From contig JAJLRJ010000010.1 in assembly GCA_024195265.1 (NCBI GenBank), positions 7,286,581 through 7,350,580 on the forward strand: 64,000 nt of DNA. The letters run 5' to 3'. A program made the translations under genes and the position numbers. Each line of letters opens with the position of its first letter. The first letter of the stretch is position 1. The notes below the pieces were generated by a model, which saw only the letters and a list, made by a program, of their open reading frames with translations, had not been told where the DNA came from and ran no database searches. Positions 13,601 through 22,397 of this stretch are shown one piece after another. The stretch comes from Dendrophyllia cribrosa (lineage: Eukaryota > Cnidaria > Anthozoa > Scleractinia > Dendrophylliidae).

Positions 13601-16600
13601 CCTTACTAGTACTATTATGTTTTTTAACTTATTTTCTGAGATATACTTATGCTTTAGTGCTGTGTTTGACTTGTAGTTTCCTGCGAAAACGTGAACAACT
13701 GCTCTTCACATGGTAACTGTACCGGTCCAAATGTGTGTGTTTGTGAAAGTGGATTCAAAACCGTCGGCTGTTCACAAGGTGAATCTTATAATATTATACA
13801 TAAATATGGTACACTTATTTTCTGAAATATTGAGGAGAAATTTCGTTGAATAGTTTTAATGAATCCTGTAGTTAGCATGTTAGGCGTTTAAAATTTCTTT
13901 GCCTTGTAACCTAGCTTTATGTGCGTTAATGAAGTTATGATTATAAATATTCATTTCATACCTTATTTTAATAGTAACCATTTGAGACAAATCAATCTGG
14001 ACCATGAACTATAATGAGATAATTATTAAAATGAGGAGCACAATTACATGTGAATTGCATAATACGTAGTTCAATTGTTAGCTAATCTCATCCATAACAA
14101 ATTTGAGATGAAAAAGTGTATGTTGACCATTTATCAGTTTTGACCAGTCGGTAAATAGCAAAAATGAACCCATTTTAATAAGCGCGCCTGATTGACGCGT
14201 GCGCAACAAAAATCTATAATTGGACAGCTTTAATTGGACACCCACTTGACCGTGCGCTAATTACGTAAGAAATACGCGCGGAGGACCAGTCACTATCGAC
14301 AATTTTGTTATTGATACGATTAGGGTAGAAATGGCCCTTGAAGGCCTAAACAGTTCCTAACCCACAGTCCATAATGCACCCAAGAGCTTAAGACTCTATA
14401 ACTTTAAAGGTGAAATCAGGCACCGAGTGTTCAAAATGGTAGTGTCTATAATAAGTCTTAGAATTTGGTATTTTTCTTGAAGTTTGAATTTGGCTATTTT
14501 TTGCAGCGAAAGGTTTTAACACGATATTTTGTTTTACAGTGTCATGTGAACTAGTCAACCACTGTTCAGGACACGGTATTTGTAGCGGACCTAATATGTG
14601 TACCTGCCACAGCGGATTTAAAGGAATTAACTGCTCAGAAAGTAAGACGGCCCTATCACTAATAATCAGCTATTCAGCTTTTTGTGTTTTAACTTTGTTC
14701 TACACTTCTCAACAAACTACCTTGTGTAATAACATTCTTCATGTTATTGTACAACTACCAGTTACAGTAGGTAACTTAAGGTACTCTATGCCAAATTCCC
14801 GATTTCCTCTATGAGACGCGCGGGTAAGTTATCATGGTAGTTGCATTACTAGCCCGATATCTTGGACTTCTTTTGTTGAATGCTGCTACCATGATTCCCT
14901 GTAGACGCGTCTCATATTTCGCAAAAACGTTAGTTAAATGAACTGCTCAAATCCTTTAAAGGGTTTATCTTGTCATTTTTTTTTTCTTAACGCAGTTACT
15001 TGTGAGTCGTTGAACAACTGTTCAAATCTTGGAAACTGCACAGGACCAAACGTGTGTACCTGCGAAAAGGGCTTTCAAGGAGCAGCAGATTGTTCTAAAG
15101 GTACAATAATATTAAGATAACCAAGCAGGTATTCGTTCCCCTGAAACCATGCACAGTGGTCGACCTACTTACGCCTTGAACTGAAATTGTGAAACTAAAA
15201 AGTCAATTTATGTGCCTATAGTTTTAAACAAAACTTTGCAAGAAATGCAGGTGGCAAACCAATATTCCAACTATATTGTTTTAAAAAATAGCTGACATTT
15301 ACAGAAATGGCCTCAAATTTTTCTTTTTACTTTGAACAGCGCAGGCGAGTGCTTCTCGTCCTTTTCGAGCGTTTTTAAAAATTCTCAAGTGCTTTATGAC
15401 TTAACAGTGCACGTGGACAAAGTTTACTATTTCCTTTATATAATGTTACATTATTTGTGCGCGCTCATACTCGTGACGTAGCTGAGTGCATTACAACTCG
15501 ATAAAGCACGCGCGTGACGTAAGGCGCGTGCTTTATCGAGATTTAACGAACTCGATCTGGCCAATCATAGCGCATGCATTTCTTTGAACGCTTTATAATG
15601 TGTCATCGTTAAGCTAACTGTATAATCTACTTGTTTCCTTCCCCTGGTAGTTTCATGTGAATCACTGAACCACTGTTCAGGACATGGTAATTGCAGTGGG
15701 CCTAATGTCTGTACCTGTCACGAGGGATATAAAGGATATAACTGCTCAGAAGGTATTTTAACATATTTATTCCCAATGGACTTTATTTCGCAAAAAATTC
15801 ATTCATTCATTCATTCATTCATCAAATTCATTAAACGAGGAATTACTTTATTGTTTTTCTTTTCTTGATACAGTTACTTGTGAGTCATTAAACAATTGTT
15901 CAAAACACGGAGACTGCACAGGACCAAACGAGTGCACATGCGTAAAGGGGTTTCAAGGAGCAGCAGATTGTTCTAAAGGTATAGGAGTTTTGCGATAATT
16001 AGGCGTATATACGTACCCCTGAAACACCTCACAATAATTAAATGTAAAACGTTTACACCACTTTCGCATTGGCATTGACTTGAAACTTTTATAAGTACAA
16101 ACTGCTCACGTGCTCACGTAAGAACAAGGCCCATCAGTGACATACAATGGGGGGAAATTCATTGTTGTGATAATACGATTGGCGGACATTTACATCATGA
16201 ATCAACTTGCTTCAATTCTTATTGGGATTGAAAAACAGAGGAAAAATTTAAATGTCCAACCATAGAAGGTCAATATCATCGAAATACGGAATATAGAGGT
16301 TTTGCACGGCAGCCATGTTGCATGGCAGGAACAATGAAAATGTTTTGCATTAGAAAGAACATTCTTTCCCATAGGGAAAAGAATCTATTGTTCCTGCCAT
16401 GTAACATGGCTGCCGTGCAAAACCTCTATTGCCTCGTCGTAAGCTAACTGTATGATTACCTCGTTTTCTTCCCCGGTCAGTTTCATGTGAATCACTGAAC
16501 ACATGTTCAGGACATGGTAATTGCAGCGGGCCTAATGTTTGCACCTGCCACGAAGGATTTAAAGGATTTAACTGCTCGGAAGGTATTTCAATAAATTTAA

Positions 16601-19600
16601 CATCTAACTTAACTCACTACAAAAAAAAATGCACAAAACACCGGGGCACAGACAAACTGTGTGACCGCTTTGTTTTTTTTTTTGTTTGTTTTTTTCATTT
16701 CAAGCTAAAAAAATGGGGTAGCGAAAGGTTCGTATGACCGTGCAATCATATTAAAAGATATTTGCATTCAAGTCTTCGTGGCTGAAAACGGCGAATCTTG
16801 GCGGATTAAAGAGATTTGCGTTGGGCGTTGGCCGTGTAACACTTGTTTCGATATCTCAAACTAACTTTTCTGTCTCCTTCAATTAAAATTGTATCAAGTA
16901 AAACTTATTTTACAGTTTACAGTAAAAGAAAAAAAAAGATCAGAATATTTGATGCCTCGAACCTGACTCGTTCACTTTATGATTTAAACTGTAATTTTTT
17001 AACATATTTATACAGTTAAAAATAACAATAAATGAAAACTAAACGAAACGCTGGGGCTCTATTCTCTCAGTTCTTTGCCTAATAAATGAGGTTCTGTTAT
17101 CGTGAATAGAGATTTGTTAACCATAAAGTGTTATAAACACTGCATAATTATCCAACGCAGTTTCCTGTGAGTCATTAAACAACTGTTCAAATCACGGAGA
17201 CTGCACAGGACCAAACGAGTGCACATGTGAAAAGGGCTTTCAAGGAGCAGATTGCTCTGAAGGTATATAGATAATTGCTTTATAAAATGTCATTTTCTTG
17301 AAGGAGGAAGTGAAAATGCGGTAAAATATTATTAATACCTGCCGCTGTTTATTTAACATTGAAATAACTTTAATACTTTGTGCATGATGAAGCCCAAAAG
17401 GTTCCTTTATATGTTTCTGCGAAAAAACAATACAGCACAAAAAGTCCTCTTACGAGCATAGCAGAACGTTCTCCACTGCCCTTGCTACTGAAATTACGAG
17501 AAGACGAATTCACTGTTTATCTAAAACAAAGGAATCTTTTATTAATAACCAAGCTAACAATAATTATAATTCACTGTTTATCTTAATAATAATATAAATA
17601 ATAATATTGGAGACAATTAAAAAAAAAAACAGAATTAGTTGCAAAATGGGAATATTCAGAGTAGATTTCTATTAGAAATACATCCGTTACTAATAAACTA
17701 ATTAAAAATTCTACCGATTTGCATTTCTTTCTCATGAAGAGGGTGGCATTCTCAAGAGTTTAAGCACGCCTGCAGTAATTGGTATCTCAGTTGGATTAAT
17801 CGTCCTGGTTTTAATACTGTGCTTGCTTCTGTGTTACTGTTGCAAAAGACGAAGATACCTGAACTCCAGACCTCAAAGGAAAGGTAAGTTACATGTATAA
17901 TGCCTTTAGAGTGGTTTTCAATTGGGTGTCGAAAGTAATCTCGTAATTATATTGCTTTGGTTTTGCATTGCTACGCTTTGTCATTGGCTCAACAATTTCG
18001 CACCACTTTATCAACCAATCAGAAGTAAAACCAAAACCAATCGTAACTTACTCGCACGCGTTTTCCCGCGCTTGGCGCCGGCTACATGTATTTGATTCGT
18101 GTTCTGATTGGTTCATTGGATTGTCTTTTGTGATTAGCCAGAGTGATTTCTTTGGTTTTGATTTTACGAAACTCAAAGTTCAGTTTGCAAAACACTAAAA
18201 AACAAAAAAATGGTCGAGGAGTAGTAGTAGGTGATTGAAGATAAGCCTCGTTACTGCGTTCCCTTTGCGTTCCGTGTGCGTTCCCCTCATTAGCTATGCC
18301 TAGTCAATGACGTCACAATATGCCTTCCTGCATACTAATTTGGATTTCCCTGTTTAATAAATGAATATTAATAAACGGAATGCCTTTTCATGACGTCAAC
18401 TACCTATTCCTTTTGTGTTATTCTGAAACAATAGAAACAATAGACCGGCCCAAACTTGCCCGCTTTATACCATTTATAGCGTTTTGTTATTATTCAATAT
18501 AGTTTTACTTAAACAGAGTGTGGGTTTATTGTTTGAGTAACGCATGTAATTGGTTGTTTTGTTTATTTTTCCGAGGTGCTAATTTTTCATGCAAATTTAG
18601 TTCAGTGTATGTTCGCATAATTAAAAGTTTGAACATTGAAGCTACCGGAAAAGAAATTAAAACTTAAAGTGGGTGATGGCTGGGAAATTGAAAATCGACA
18701 TAGAGACTAGCGATGTAGCGGCAATAAGAATGTTGCGGAAAATACGAATAAGAAGCGGTTTTTTATACTGTGCAATTTTATTGCTTCTAAACTTGAATGT
18801 TTCGGAAACCTCTAATTAGTTTTATTCGGTTATAATGTCCACAGCTTTGATGAACTAGTTGTTAAGACACTGCGTTGTGGCCGTAGTAACCCAGGTTCGA
18901 GTCCTGGTCAAGGTATTTTGTTTTGAGCTATGTCTGTAAATGATGTGTGTCAGTTGTGTTTTGTTTTGAAGTGATTTGGTATAAAGCGGGCAAGTTTGGG
19001 CCGGTCTATTGTTTCTATTGTTTCAGAATAACACAAAAGGAATAGGTAGTTGACGTCATGAAAAGGCATTCCGTTCATTAATATTCATTTATTAAACAGG
19101 GAAATCCAAATTAGTATGCAGGAAGGCATATTGTGACGTCATTGACTAGGCATAGCTAATGAGGGGAACGCACACGGAACGCAAAGGGAACGCAGTAACG
19201 AGGCTTATCTTCAATCACCTACTACTACTTCTTCGAGGCGAATTTGAATGGTTACTCTTTAGGATTCAGCTCCAGTAAAAAGTCTTAAAAATTAAAGCTA
19301 GAAACATTCTGAACAATTTTACAGCAACACAAGCACCTCCCAATAGGTTTAATTTGAATAACCATACAAACTCAAATGGTTTAAGTAACGCTCCACATAA
19401 GAACTACAGTAAACTTCATTGTTCTGCGGCATTGGCTCTTTCTCACATAGAATGTCTTTGATTTCAAGAATAGGGGAGGAGCTAATGGTTTATAATTATA
19501 TTTCGGTATAAAAATAAAGAATATCCATTTGAGTCAGGCAAATTTTAGGAAATTTTCGTGCTTAACCAATCAAAATAGCAGAAGACAATAGCTAATAATT

Positions 19601-20086
19601 TTGCTTCTTTGATGAAGTTCCTCAAATACAATTTCTTTAAAAATTTGCATGTTTTGCAATTGGGTCTTAAATTACATGAAACCTTTAAAAAATCAAACAA
19701 AACGCACCTTGAAACCTAACTTTTTAGCGGTCTTTGAGTCTAGGCCAATGAGATCACTAGTTGTACGGCAATGAAAAAAGTTGACATTCTATCGTGCATT
19801 GCCGTTAGCACTTTCCTTCTTATGCGGATCATTACTTAAACAAACATGCATTGTTTGTTTTAACCAGCGAACATCGTTTGTTGTTGACGAGATAAATATT
19901 TCTTTTTTTTCAGATTCAACAGAGGTGTACAACGTGTCGCAGTCTCCTTCCACTGAATGGGTTTATTCCTCGACCTCTGAGTCATGTTCTAAGGAACGGG
20001 CTCCGCCACTTCGCTGTTTGTCTGTCAAATCGTACCAAAATCCGGCTTTTACAACGGCTCGTTTGTATCATGATGACAGTGTTTGA
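228..20086 (+). CDS. RHS-core / bacterial-type beta-domain / EGF receptor-like membrane protein (5' partial, 23 exons)
   Basis: Exons joined by GT-AG sites and matching phases: 228-334, 787-1007, 1473-1667, 2734-2787, 3158-3289, 4712-4839, 5168-5398, 5883-5994, 7288-7472, 8358-8502, 9561-9740, 11194-11295, 11768-12469, 12705-12809, 13677-13778, 14540-14641, 14996-15100, 15651-15752, 15874-15978, 16481-16582, 17161-17262, 17740-17883 and 19914-20086. They total 3,636 bases in one open frame. Domain order is RHS core, G/A-rich segment, beta-rich secreted-protein segments, EGF1, adhesin-like exon, EGF2-9, TM helix, basic stop-transfer and a tail of about 70 residues. The predicted topology is type I: large glycosylated outside, short inside, with many NxS/T sites. 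Teneurin also carries EGF and YD repeats, but in the opposite order and anchored at its N-terminus. The ligand and the function are unknown. The signal peptide and most YD repeats must lie upstream. One donor (5995, gttata) is weak. Confidence 0.85.
1727..1930 (+). repeat. tRNA-derived SINE-like repeat
   Basis: The head resembles a tRNA with a box A-like GATTTAGTGGTTAGGG and a box B-like GGTTCAAGTTC about 40 nt later. It is followed by non-tRNA sequence ending in a T-rich run. It lies in the intron after exon 1473-1667. Confidence 0.5.
1932..2394. repeat. Hairpin MITE with long inverted arms
   Basis: AAAGTGCCTATCACC at the left end is inverted at the right (GGTGATAGGCACTTT). The arms match imperfectly over about 150-190 bp, including TTATAGAGATTTGAATTTA. 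The first bases recur at 62787, suggesting a dispersed family. Confidence 0.7.
2734..4839 (+). CDS. Exons 2734-2787, 3158-3289, 4712-4839: G/A-rich post-RHS segment
   Basis: About 105 residues rich in Gly, Ala, Ile and Ser (GIVSSAVTGAISPYL, VIVGFGTSAYGSMIQQTI, INGAISSALPTG, AGCGGIIDDFID), ending in ITWIRSLDP at a phase-0 donor. The character resembles the glycine/alanine-rich linker that follows the RHS core in many bacterial RHS proteins, where it precedes the effector domain. No effector-type or catalytic motif is visible. It leads directly into the NDMIGPPGYGD exon. Function unknown. Confidence 0.8.
3999..4083. repeat. Near-perfect short hairpin
   Basis: GCGCTTATTTGTAAACTGC at the left is inverted at the right after a short loop. 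This is a small palindromic insertion in an intron. Confidence 0.6.
4924..5080. mobile_element. hAT-type MITE
   Basis: TIR CAGGGGCGTAGC at the left and its complement GCTACGCCCCTG at the right. The same terminal motif is seen at the larger hAT remnant 49885-51286. The interior has alternating tacgcacgtgcgtacgtgcg. No clear target duplication. Confidence 0.6.
5168..7472 (+). CDS. Exons 5168-5398, 5883-5994, 7288-7472: bacterial secreted-protein-type beta domain
   Basis: Motifs in order: SLDP/NDMIGPPGYGDARF across the splice, YKIRFENDPNATAPARHV, RTFRITAFGFGNF, YVRVLAGIDVVTREARWEFQ, SLDPETG, DPRIGFLPPN, GQGFVAFTV, AQASIYFDKNEPIDTP and IFNT. From memory this order matches a conserved segment that follows RHS cores or adhesin repeats in secreted proteins of Planctomycetes and similar bacteria. 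I cannot name the Pfam entry with certainty. The fold is presumably beta-sandwich. Phases are 0, 0, 1 and 0. The donor after SLDPET (gttata) is weak, but the frame continues correctly across it. Confidence 0.8.
6181..6465. repeat. Large near-perfect palindrome (about 135-bp arms)
   Basis: ATTCTCGACCCCAGGCC at the left and GGCCTGGGGTCGAGAAT at the right. The arms match almost throughout, with an 18-nt or so spacer near 6314-6331. It is a foldback/MITE insertion in the intron between 5994 and 7288. Confidence 0.8.
6986..7229. mobile_element. MITE family A, copy 1 (7-bp target duplication)
   Basis: Perfect 26-bp TIR beginning CAGAAACCCATAAGTGGG, flanked on both sides by GTGCTAC. Other copies are at 29392-29649 and, truncated, at 37088-37189. 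Non-coding. Confidence 0.8.
8358..9740 (+). CDS. Exons 8358-8502 and 9561-9740: Ig/FN3-like 'GSGV...DxVGN' domain
   Basis: IDSSTPSSNISV completes the NTID..P motif begun in the previous exon. It is followed by VGILAVDIDTRDEGSGVHSV and, in the next exon, GSKYMLLASAVDYVGNRQPL. The pattern W/V-x-D-x-GSGV followed by Y-x-x-A-x-D-x-VGN is typical of Ig-like modules in bacterial secreted proteins. The two halves are separated by a 1,058-bp phase-1 intron that contains a tRNA-bearing TIR element. The domain ends just before EGF1. Confidence 0.8.
8953..8991. repeat. Poly-C tract
   Basis: 39 bases, all C except one A (at 8973) and one near the start. It lies in the intron between 8502 and 9561. Length is likely unstable and assembly-sensitive. 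Confidence 0.8.
9126..9465. mobile_element. TIR element carrying a tRNA-like sequence
   Basis: Left arm GGTTAGCATGAGATTCCATC..., right arm ...GGATGGAATCTAATGCTGACC, about 75 bp each with small differences. A tRNA-like segment at 9264-9340 has box A TGGTACAGTGG and box B-like GGTTCAGTCC. Same composite layout as 18214-19236. Confidence 0.6.
10946..10969. repeat. Poly-G tract (24 G)
   Basis: Uninterrupted G run in the intron before EGF1. No other feature assigned. Confidence 0.8.
11194..11295 (+). CDS. EGF-like module 1 exon
   Basis: One symmetric phase 1-1 exon encodes a single 34-residue EGF with six cysteines (SCERLNNCSGHGNC, then CVCEDYFYGVNC). It is set apart from the other eight EGF modules by the long exon at 11768-12469. 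Confidence 0.9.
11446..11725. mobile_element. MITE family B, copy 1 (TA flanks)
   Basis: TIR GAGCAGTTTTCAATTG / CAATTGAAAACTGCTC with TA on both sides. A diverged copy lies at 17909-18185 in the same gene. Confidence 0.75.
11768..12469 (+). CDS. Long single exon: tandem adhesin/cadherin-like beta domains
   Basis: This exon encodes 234 residues in phase 1-1. It contains IEDTRTLLYLSAF, D-D/E pairs, GLPQGF, WLMPRKDFSG, VRLNITAQGKTP, INIEALPDIPSLNVS, then a second half with LNDLDGSENLTITASGFP and LTVIATAEE. The pattern EDT, DxDGSE, GxPxG, LTVTA, VxPVxDxP is that of VCBS / dystroglycan-type repeats in bacterial adhesins, seen here roughly twice. There are many NxS/T glycosylation sites. The family call is by pattern, not by search. 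Confidence 0.75.
12705..17262 (+). CDS. EGF-like modules 2-9 (eight single-module exons)
   Basis: Exons 12705-12809, 13677-13778, 14540-14641, 14996-15100, 15651-15752, 15874-15978, 16481-16582 and 17161-17262, each 102 or 105 bp and phase 1-1. Each encodes one six-cysteine EGF of the tenascin/teneurin kind (VSCESLNxCSGHGNCxGPN, then CxCxxGFxGxxC). From 14540 on they alternate between two types: A (CSGHGNCSGPN, HEGFKGxNCSE) and B (CSNxGxCTGPN, KGFQGAxDCSK), giving ABABAB. They form a stalk between the beta domains and the membrane. I see no clear calcium-binding DxNEC consensus. Confidence 0.9.
15497..15541. repeat. Short GC-rich hairpin
   Basis: CTCGATAAAGCACGCGC is followed, after a TGACGTAAG-type loop, by its complement GCGCGTGCTTTATCGAG. 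It lies in an EGF intron. Confidence 0.6.
16293..16429. repeat. Foldback MITE in an EGF intron
   Basis: ATAGAGGTTTTGCACGGCAG at the left is inverted at the right. Arms are about 45-50 bp. Non-coding. Confidence 0.7.
17740..17883 (+). CDS. Transmembrane exon
   Basis: STPAVIGISVGLIVLVLILC begins a hydrophobic run of about 25 residues, followed by CYCCKRRRYLNSRPQRK, a basic, cysteine-bearing stop-transfer that could be palmitoylated. With the EGFs on the N-terminal side this predicts a type I anchor. The exon ends at a strong donor (gtaagt) in phase 1. Confidence 0.9.
17909..18185. mobile_element. MITE family B, copy 2
   Basis: About 75-80% similar by eye to 11446-11725 (shared GCATTGCTACGCTTTG, AACCAATCAGAAGTAAAACC, GTTTTCCCGCGCTTGGCGCC). 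The right TIR is degraded. Confidence 0.7.
18214..19236. mobile_element. 1-kb element with about 257-bp TIRs and a tRNA-His-like core
   Basis: Left arm 18214-18471 and right arm about 18978-19236 are near-perfect inverted copies (GTAGTAGGTGATTGAAG..., GACCGGCCCAAACTTGCCCG). The 500-bp centre has no ORF but holds a cloverleaf-forming tRNA-like segment at 18844-18914. It lies in the intron before the tail exon. Confidence 0.75.
18844..18914 (+). ncRNA. tRNA-His(GTG)-like sequence inside a TIR element
   Basis: It folds as a cloverleaf. Acceptor arms are GCTTTGA / TCAAGGT with wobble pairs. The anticodon stem CTGCG / CGTAG encloses loop TTGTGGC, which reads anticodon GTG. The T arm CCAGG-TTCGAGT-CCTGG is intact. 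The D arm is degenerate. It looks like metazoan tRNA-His, but as part of a mobile repeat it is probably a pseudogene or SINE head. Confidence 0.55.
19325..19384 (+). other. Possible cassette exon in the cytoplasmic tail
   Basis: An acceptor (ttttacag) at 19324 opens a frame-compatible stretch, ATQAPPNRFNLNNHTN and on. Candidate donors at 19379 and 19385 would both keep phase 1 and join the last exon. Both donors are weak, and the gene also splices cleanly from 17883 straight to 19914. Treat as optional. Confidence 0.3.
19914..20086 (+). CDS. Last exon: cytoplasmic tail of the RHS/EGF protein
   Basis: Acceptor ttttttcag at 19913. The exon encodes about 57 residues, rich in Ser, with STEVYNVSQ, SYQNPAF and TARLYHDDSV, ending at TGA 20084-20086. 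Three tyrosines and an NPxF-like element could serve as adaptor-binding or phosphorylation sites (inference). Confidence 0.85.
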
Positions 20087-20225
20087 AATCACACTCGGGC
20101 TTTCTTTTTACCATAGTTCAGCCCGCTTATTACAATAGTGTAGACATTTCTTAAGTAACCGACTTTTCTAACGTAATTATTTACGGTAAACGTACATCTA
20201 GTGTTACCTTGGCAAGCGGTGGTAT

Positions 20226-20231
20226 AATAAA
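20226..20231 (+). terminator. Poly(A) signal AATAAA of the RHS/EGF gene
   Basis: AATAAA lies 140 nt after the stop codon at 20086. It is the first canonical hexamer downstream, so the gene ends here. Confidence 0.6.
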
Positions 20232-20780
20232 CACAAGTTACATGCAGCTGTTTCAGAGAAAATTTACTTGAAATGTATGATTTAGAGTGCCTTATGATTT
20301 AGCTTTTTTTTTTTAAGTGAAAGCTTAACATCACTATAGTTAACTATATTTTATTTCTTATATGTCCATAACTATAGCTTAAGAGTTTCACCAACGAAAA
20401 CTCTTAAGTGCGACCAATGGCAAAAACGACGATAATGACGCCTAGTGACGACAACGCTTACTATGGTGATGATGATAATGGTGACGAGAACGCTTGCTTT
20501 GATGATGACGGTGATGATGATGATGATGATGATGATGATAGTGATGACGATGGTGATGACGATGATGATGTTCGTGGTGGTGATGACGATGATGAAGATA
20601 ATGATGACGACTGTGATTACGATGACGACCGCGATGACGATGATGAGACAGAAGTCATGAAACGCCGATGAGAACGACGATAGGTCCGTATCAATCTCGG
20701 GCGTATTGTTAAGAAAATTTTAAGCCTATAACCAGAAGATATAGAACGGCTTAAAGTAATCTTTAGAGAATAGAAACTAA

Positions 20781-21310
20781 AGCTGCGTTCACATTAAAGC
20801 CGAAACATGTTTAGAGTAAACATGTTTCAACTAAACATGTTTCGCGTAAACGTGTTTGTTCTGGCATTGTTCACATCAGATGTCGGTTTCAAACACGTTT
20901 CATGCATGGTTGAATCATTTATGCTGTTTTGCGATGCGGTACGCTTAAAACCATTCTCATTCAGTTTTGCGGCAATGTTCTCCCATATGTTTTGTTTCCT
21001 TCCCATTACCGCTAATTGTCGTTGTATTTCCTAGTCTGCCCATACTTCGACTAGACATTTGGCTTCATAAAAGCTCCAATTTTGGTTCTTTTGCACACTC
21101 GTGTCTTCTCCGCATCCATCCGCCATTTTGAATGTGTTCAGTCTGATCATGATTGAAACTACCTCGTGAGGTAGTTTCAATCATGATCAGACTAATCATG
21201 TTTCAATCATGATTCGCGCAATGCACTGCTTGATGTGAACACTTTTTATGATGAAACATGTTTCATTCGTGATCAGACTAATCATGTTTCGACCTAGTGT
21301 GAACACAGCT
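20781..21310. mobile_element. Harbinger-like MITE (TAA flanks)
   Basis: TIR AGCTGCGTTCACA / TGTGAACACAGCT with TAA on both sides, matching the PIF/Harbinger 3-bp duplication. The interior has many CATGTTT/AAACATG units and an inverted TGATCATGATTGAAACTACC. Confidence 0.65.
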
Positions 21311-21800
21311 TAAGTGAGTTACTGCGGTGGCACAATAGTCACTTCAAAGGGTTACCCTCTAAACCCACAGATAATGTAATAAACCAATTATAAAGTTACT
21401 TAATCGCGTAATTGAAGGCAACATGTTTGCCTTGATTGGTTGGAGCATTCGCAGGTAACACGAGCCTGCTAAGAACGTAATATATTTCTTATTTTAACCT
21501 AACTATAAACGAGATATAGCCGATTGATATTTGGTGTTGCGTTTATGAATTCTATATTTGGTGAGGCAAAACTAGCCACGCATGCCCAAGATGACCCAAG
21601 ATAAGATCATGGATTGAACAAAGAAATAATTCACCGAAACGTCATCGTGCAGTAATAATCTGAAGTATGCTCGTACATTTTTACTTTTTATGTACCTTTA
21701 GACCATAGAGTAATCACTTGTTGTAAAAGCATGCTTACAATTTGAAGTGATTAAAGTTGATATTTGTATTTAATGTTGGTAACTTTCAATAAGTTTGCCC

Positions 21801-22120
21801 CTACCCCATTTCACACCTTGTGGGTGTGAATTGCAAGTTAAGGCGTCTTTCAGTCACAAAATGTAGTTAACTTGCGCGTCCTTTAAATATAATTTGCTTC
21901 AAAAATCGAATTAAACCAAGTTTTACCTAAGCAAAAAAAGAAATAGAAGTTCATAAAGACTTGATATAACTTTCGGCATAAAGTTTTTCCAAATTGTGTT
22001 AGCAATGGTCTTAGTAATGACGCATGTTTTTTGTCAGTTCTTAATGATTCAGTGGTTGATTGACGACTGGAGGTGAGAATGGCCAGGCCAGGCGCCTTTT
22101 ATACCGGAACTTCGTGTTTA
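21801..22120. repeat. 300-bp dispersed repeat, copy 1 (left-truncated)
   Basis: Closely matches 44941-45240 in the same orientation, from the CCCATTTCACACC end to CGGAACTTCGTGTTTA. The left TIR seen in the other copy is missing. Confidence 0.75.
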
Positions 22121-22397
22121 AAATGAAGATCAACTGTTATAATAATAATTACTATTTACGTGCTTATATTGCGCATATTCCATATAATTGATCAAATGCG
22201 CATTACAATAACTACAATAATAACTAAAATACATCATACTACGAAAACCACCGATGCGTGGAATGGGACCGAATTTTCGTATCACTACCCCGCCCACTTT
22301 CGTTAACAAATTCCATAAATTCCTGGGGCCCCGTGACTTTGCCGCCATTGAGTGTGGCTGCTTGGCGCCGTTTCTAGAAAAACACGTCGCTGAAAAC

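Larger units (their letters stand above)
20232..22238. other. Intergenic stretch with GAT microsatellite and two repeats
   Basis: It holds a (GAT)n microsatellite at about 20463-20670, a TAA-flanked TIR element at 20781-21310 and a copy of a 300-bp repeat at 21801-22120. No gene seen. The frames open through the GAT tract are low-complexity only. Confidence 0.7.

Noticed and set aside
20408..20671. Asp-rich ORF
   Set aside because: GAT microsatellite. The other frame gives Met/Thr/Val runs. It lies after the poly(A) signal of the RHS/EGF gene.
22254..22397. Longer start for transposon ORF1
   Set aside because: The first 48 codons begin in the terminal inverted repeat, and the internal ATG at 22398 begins the recognisable domain.
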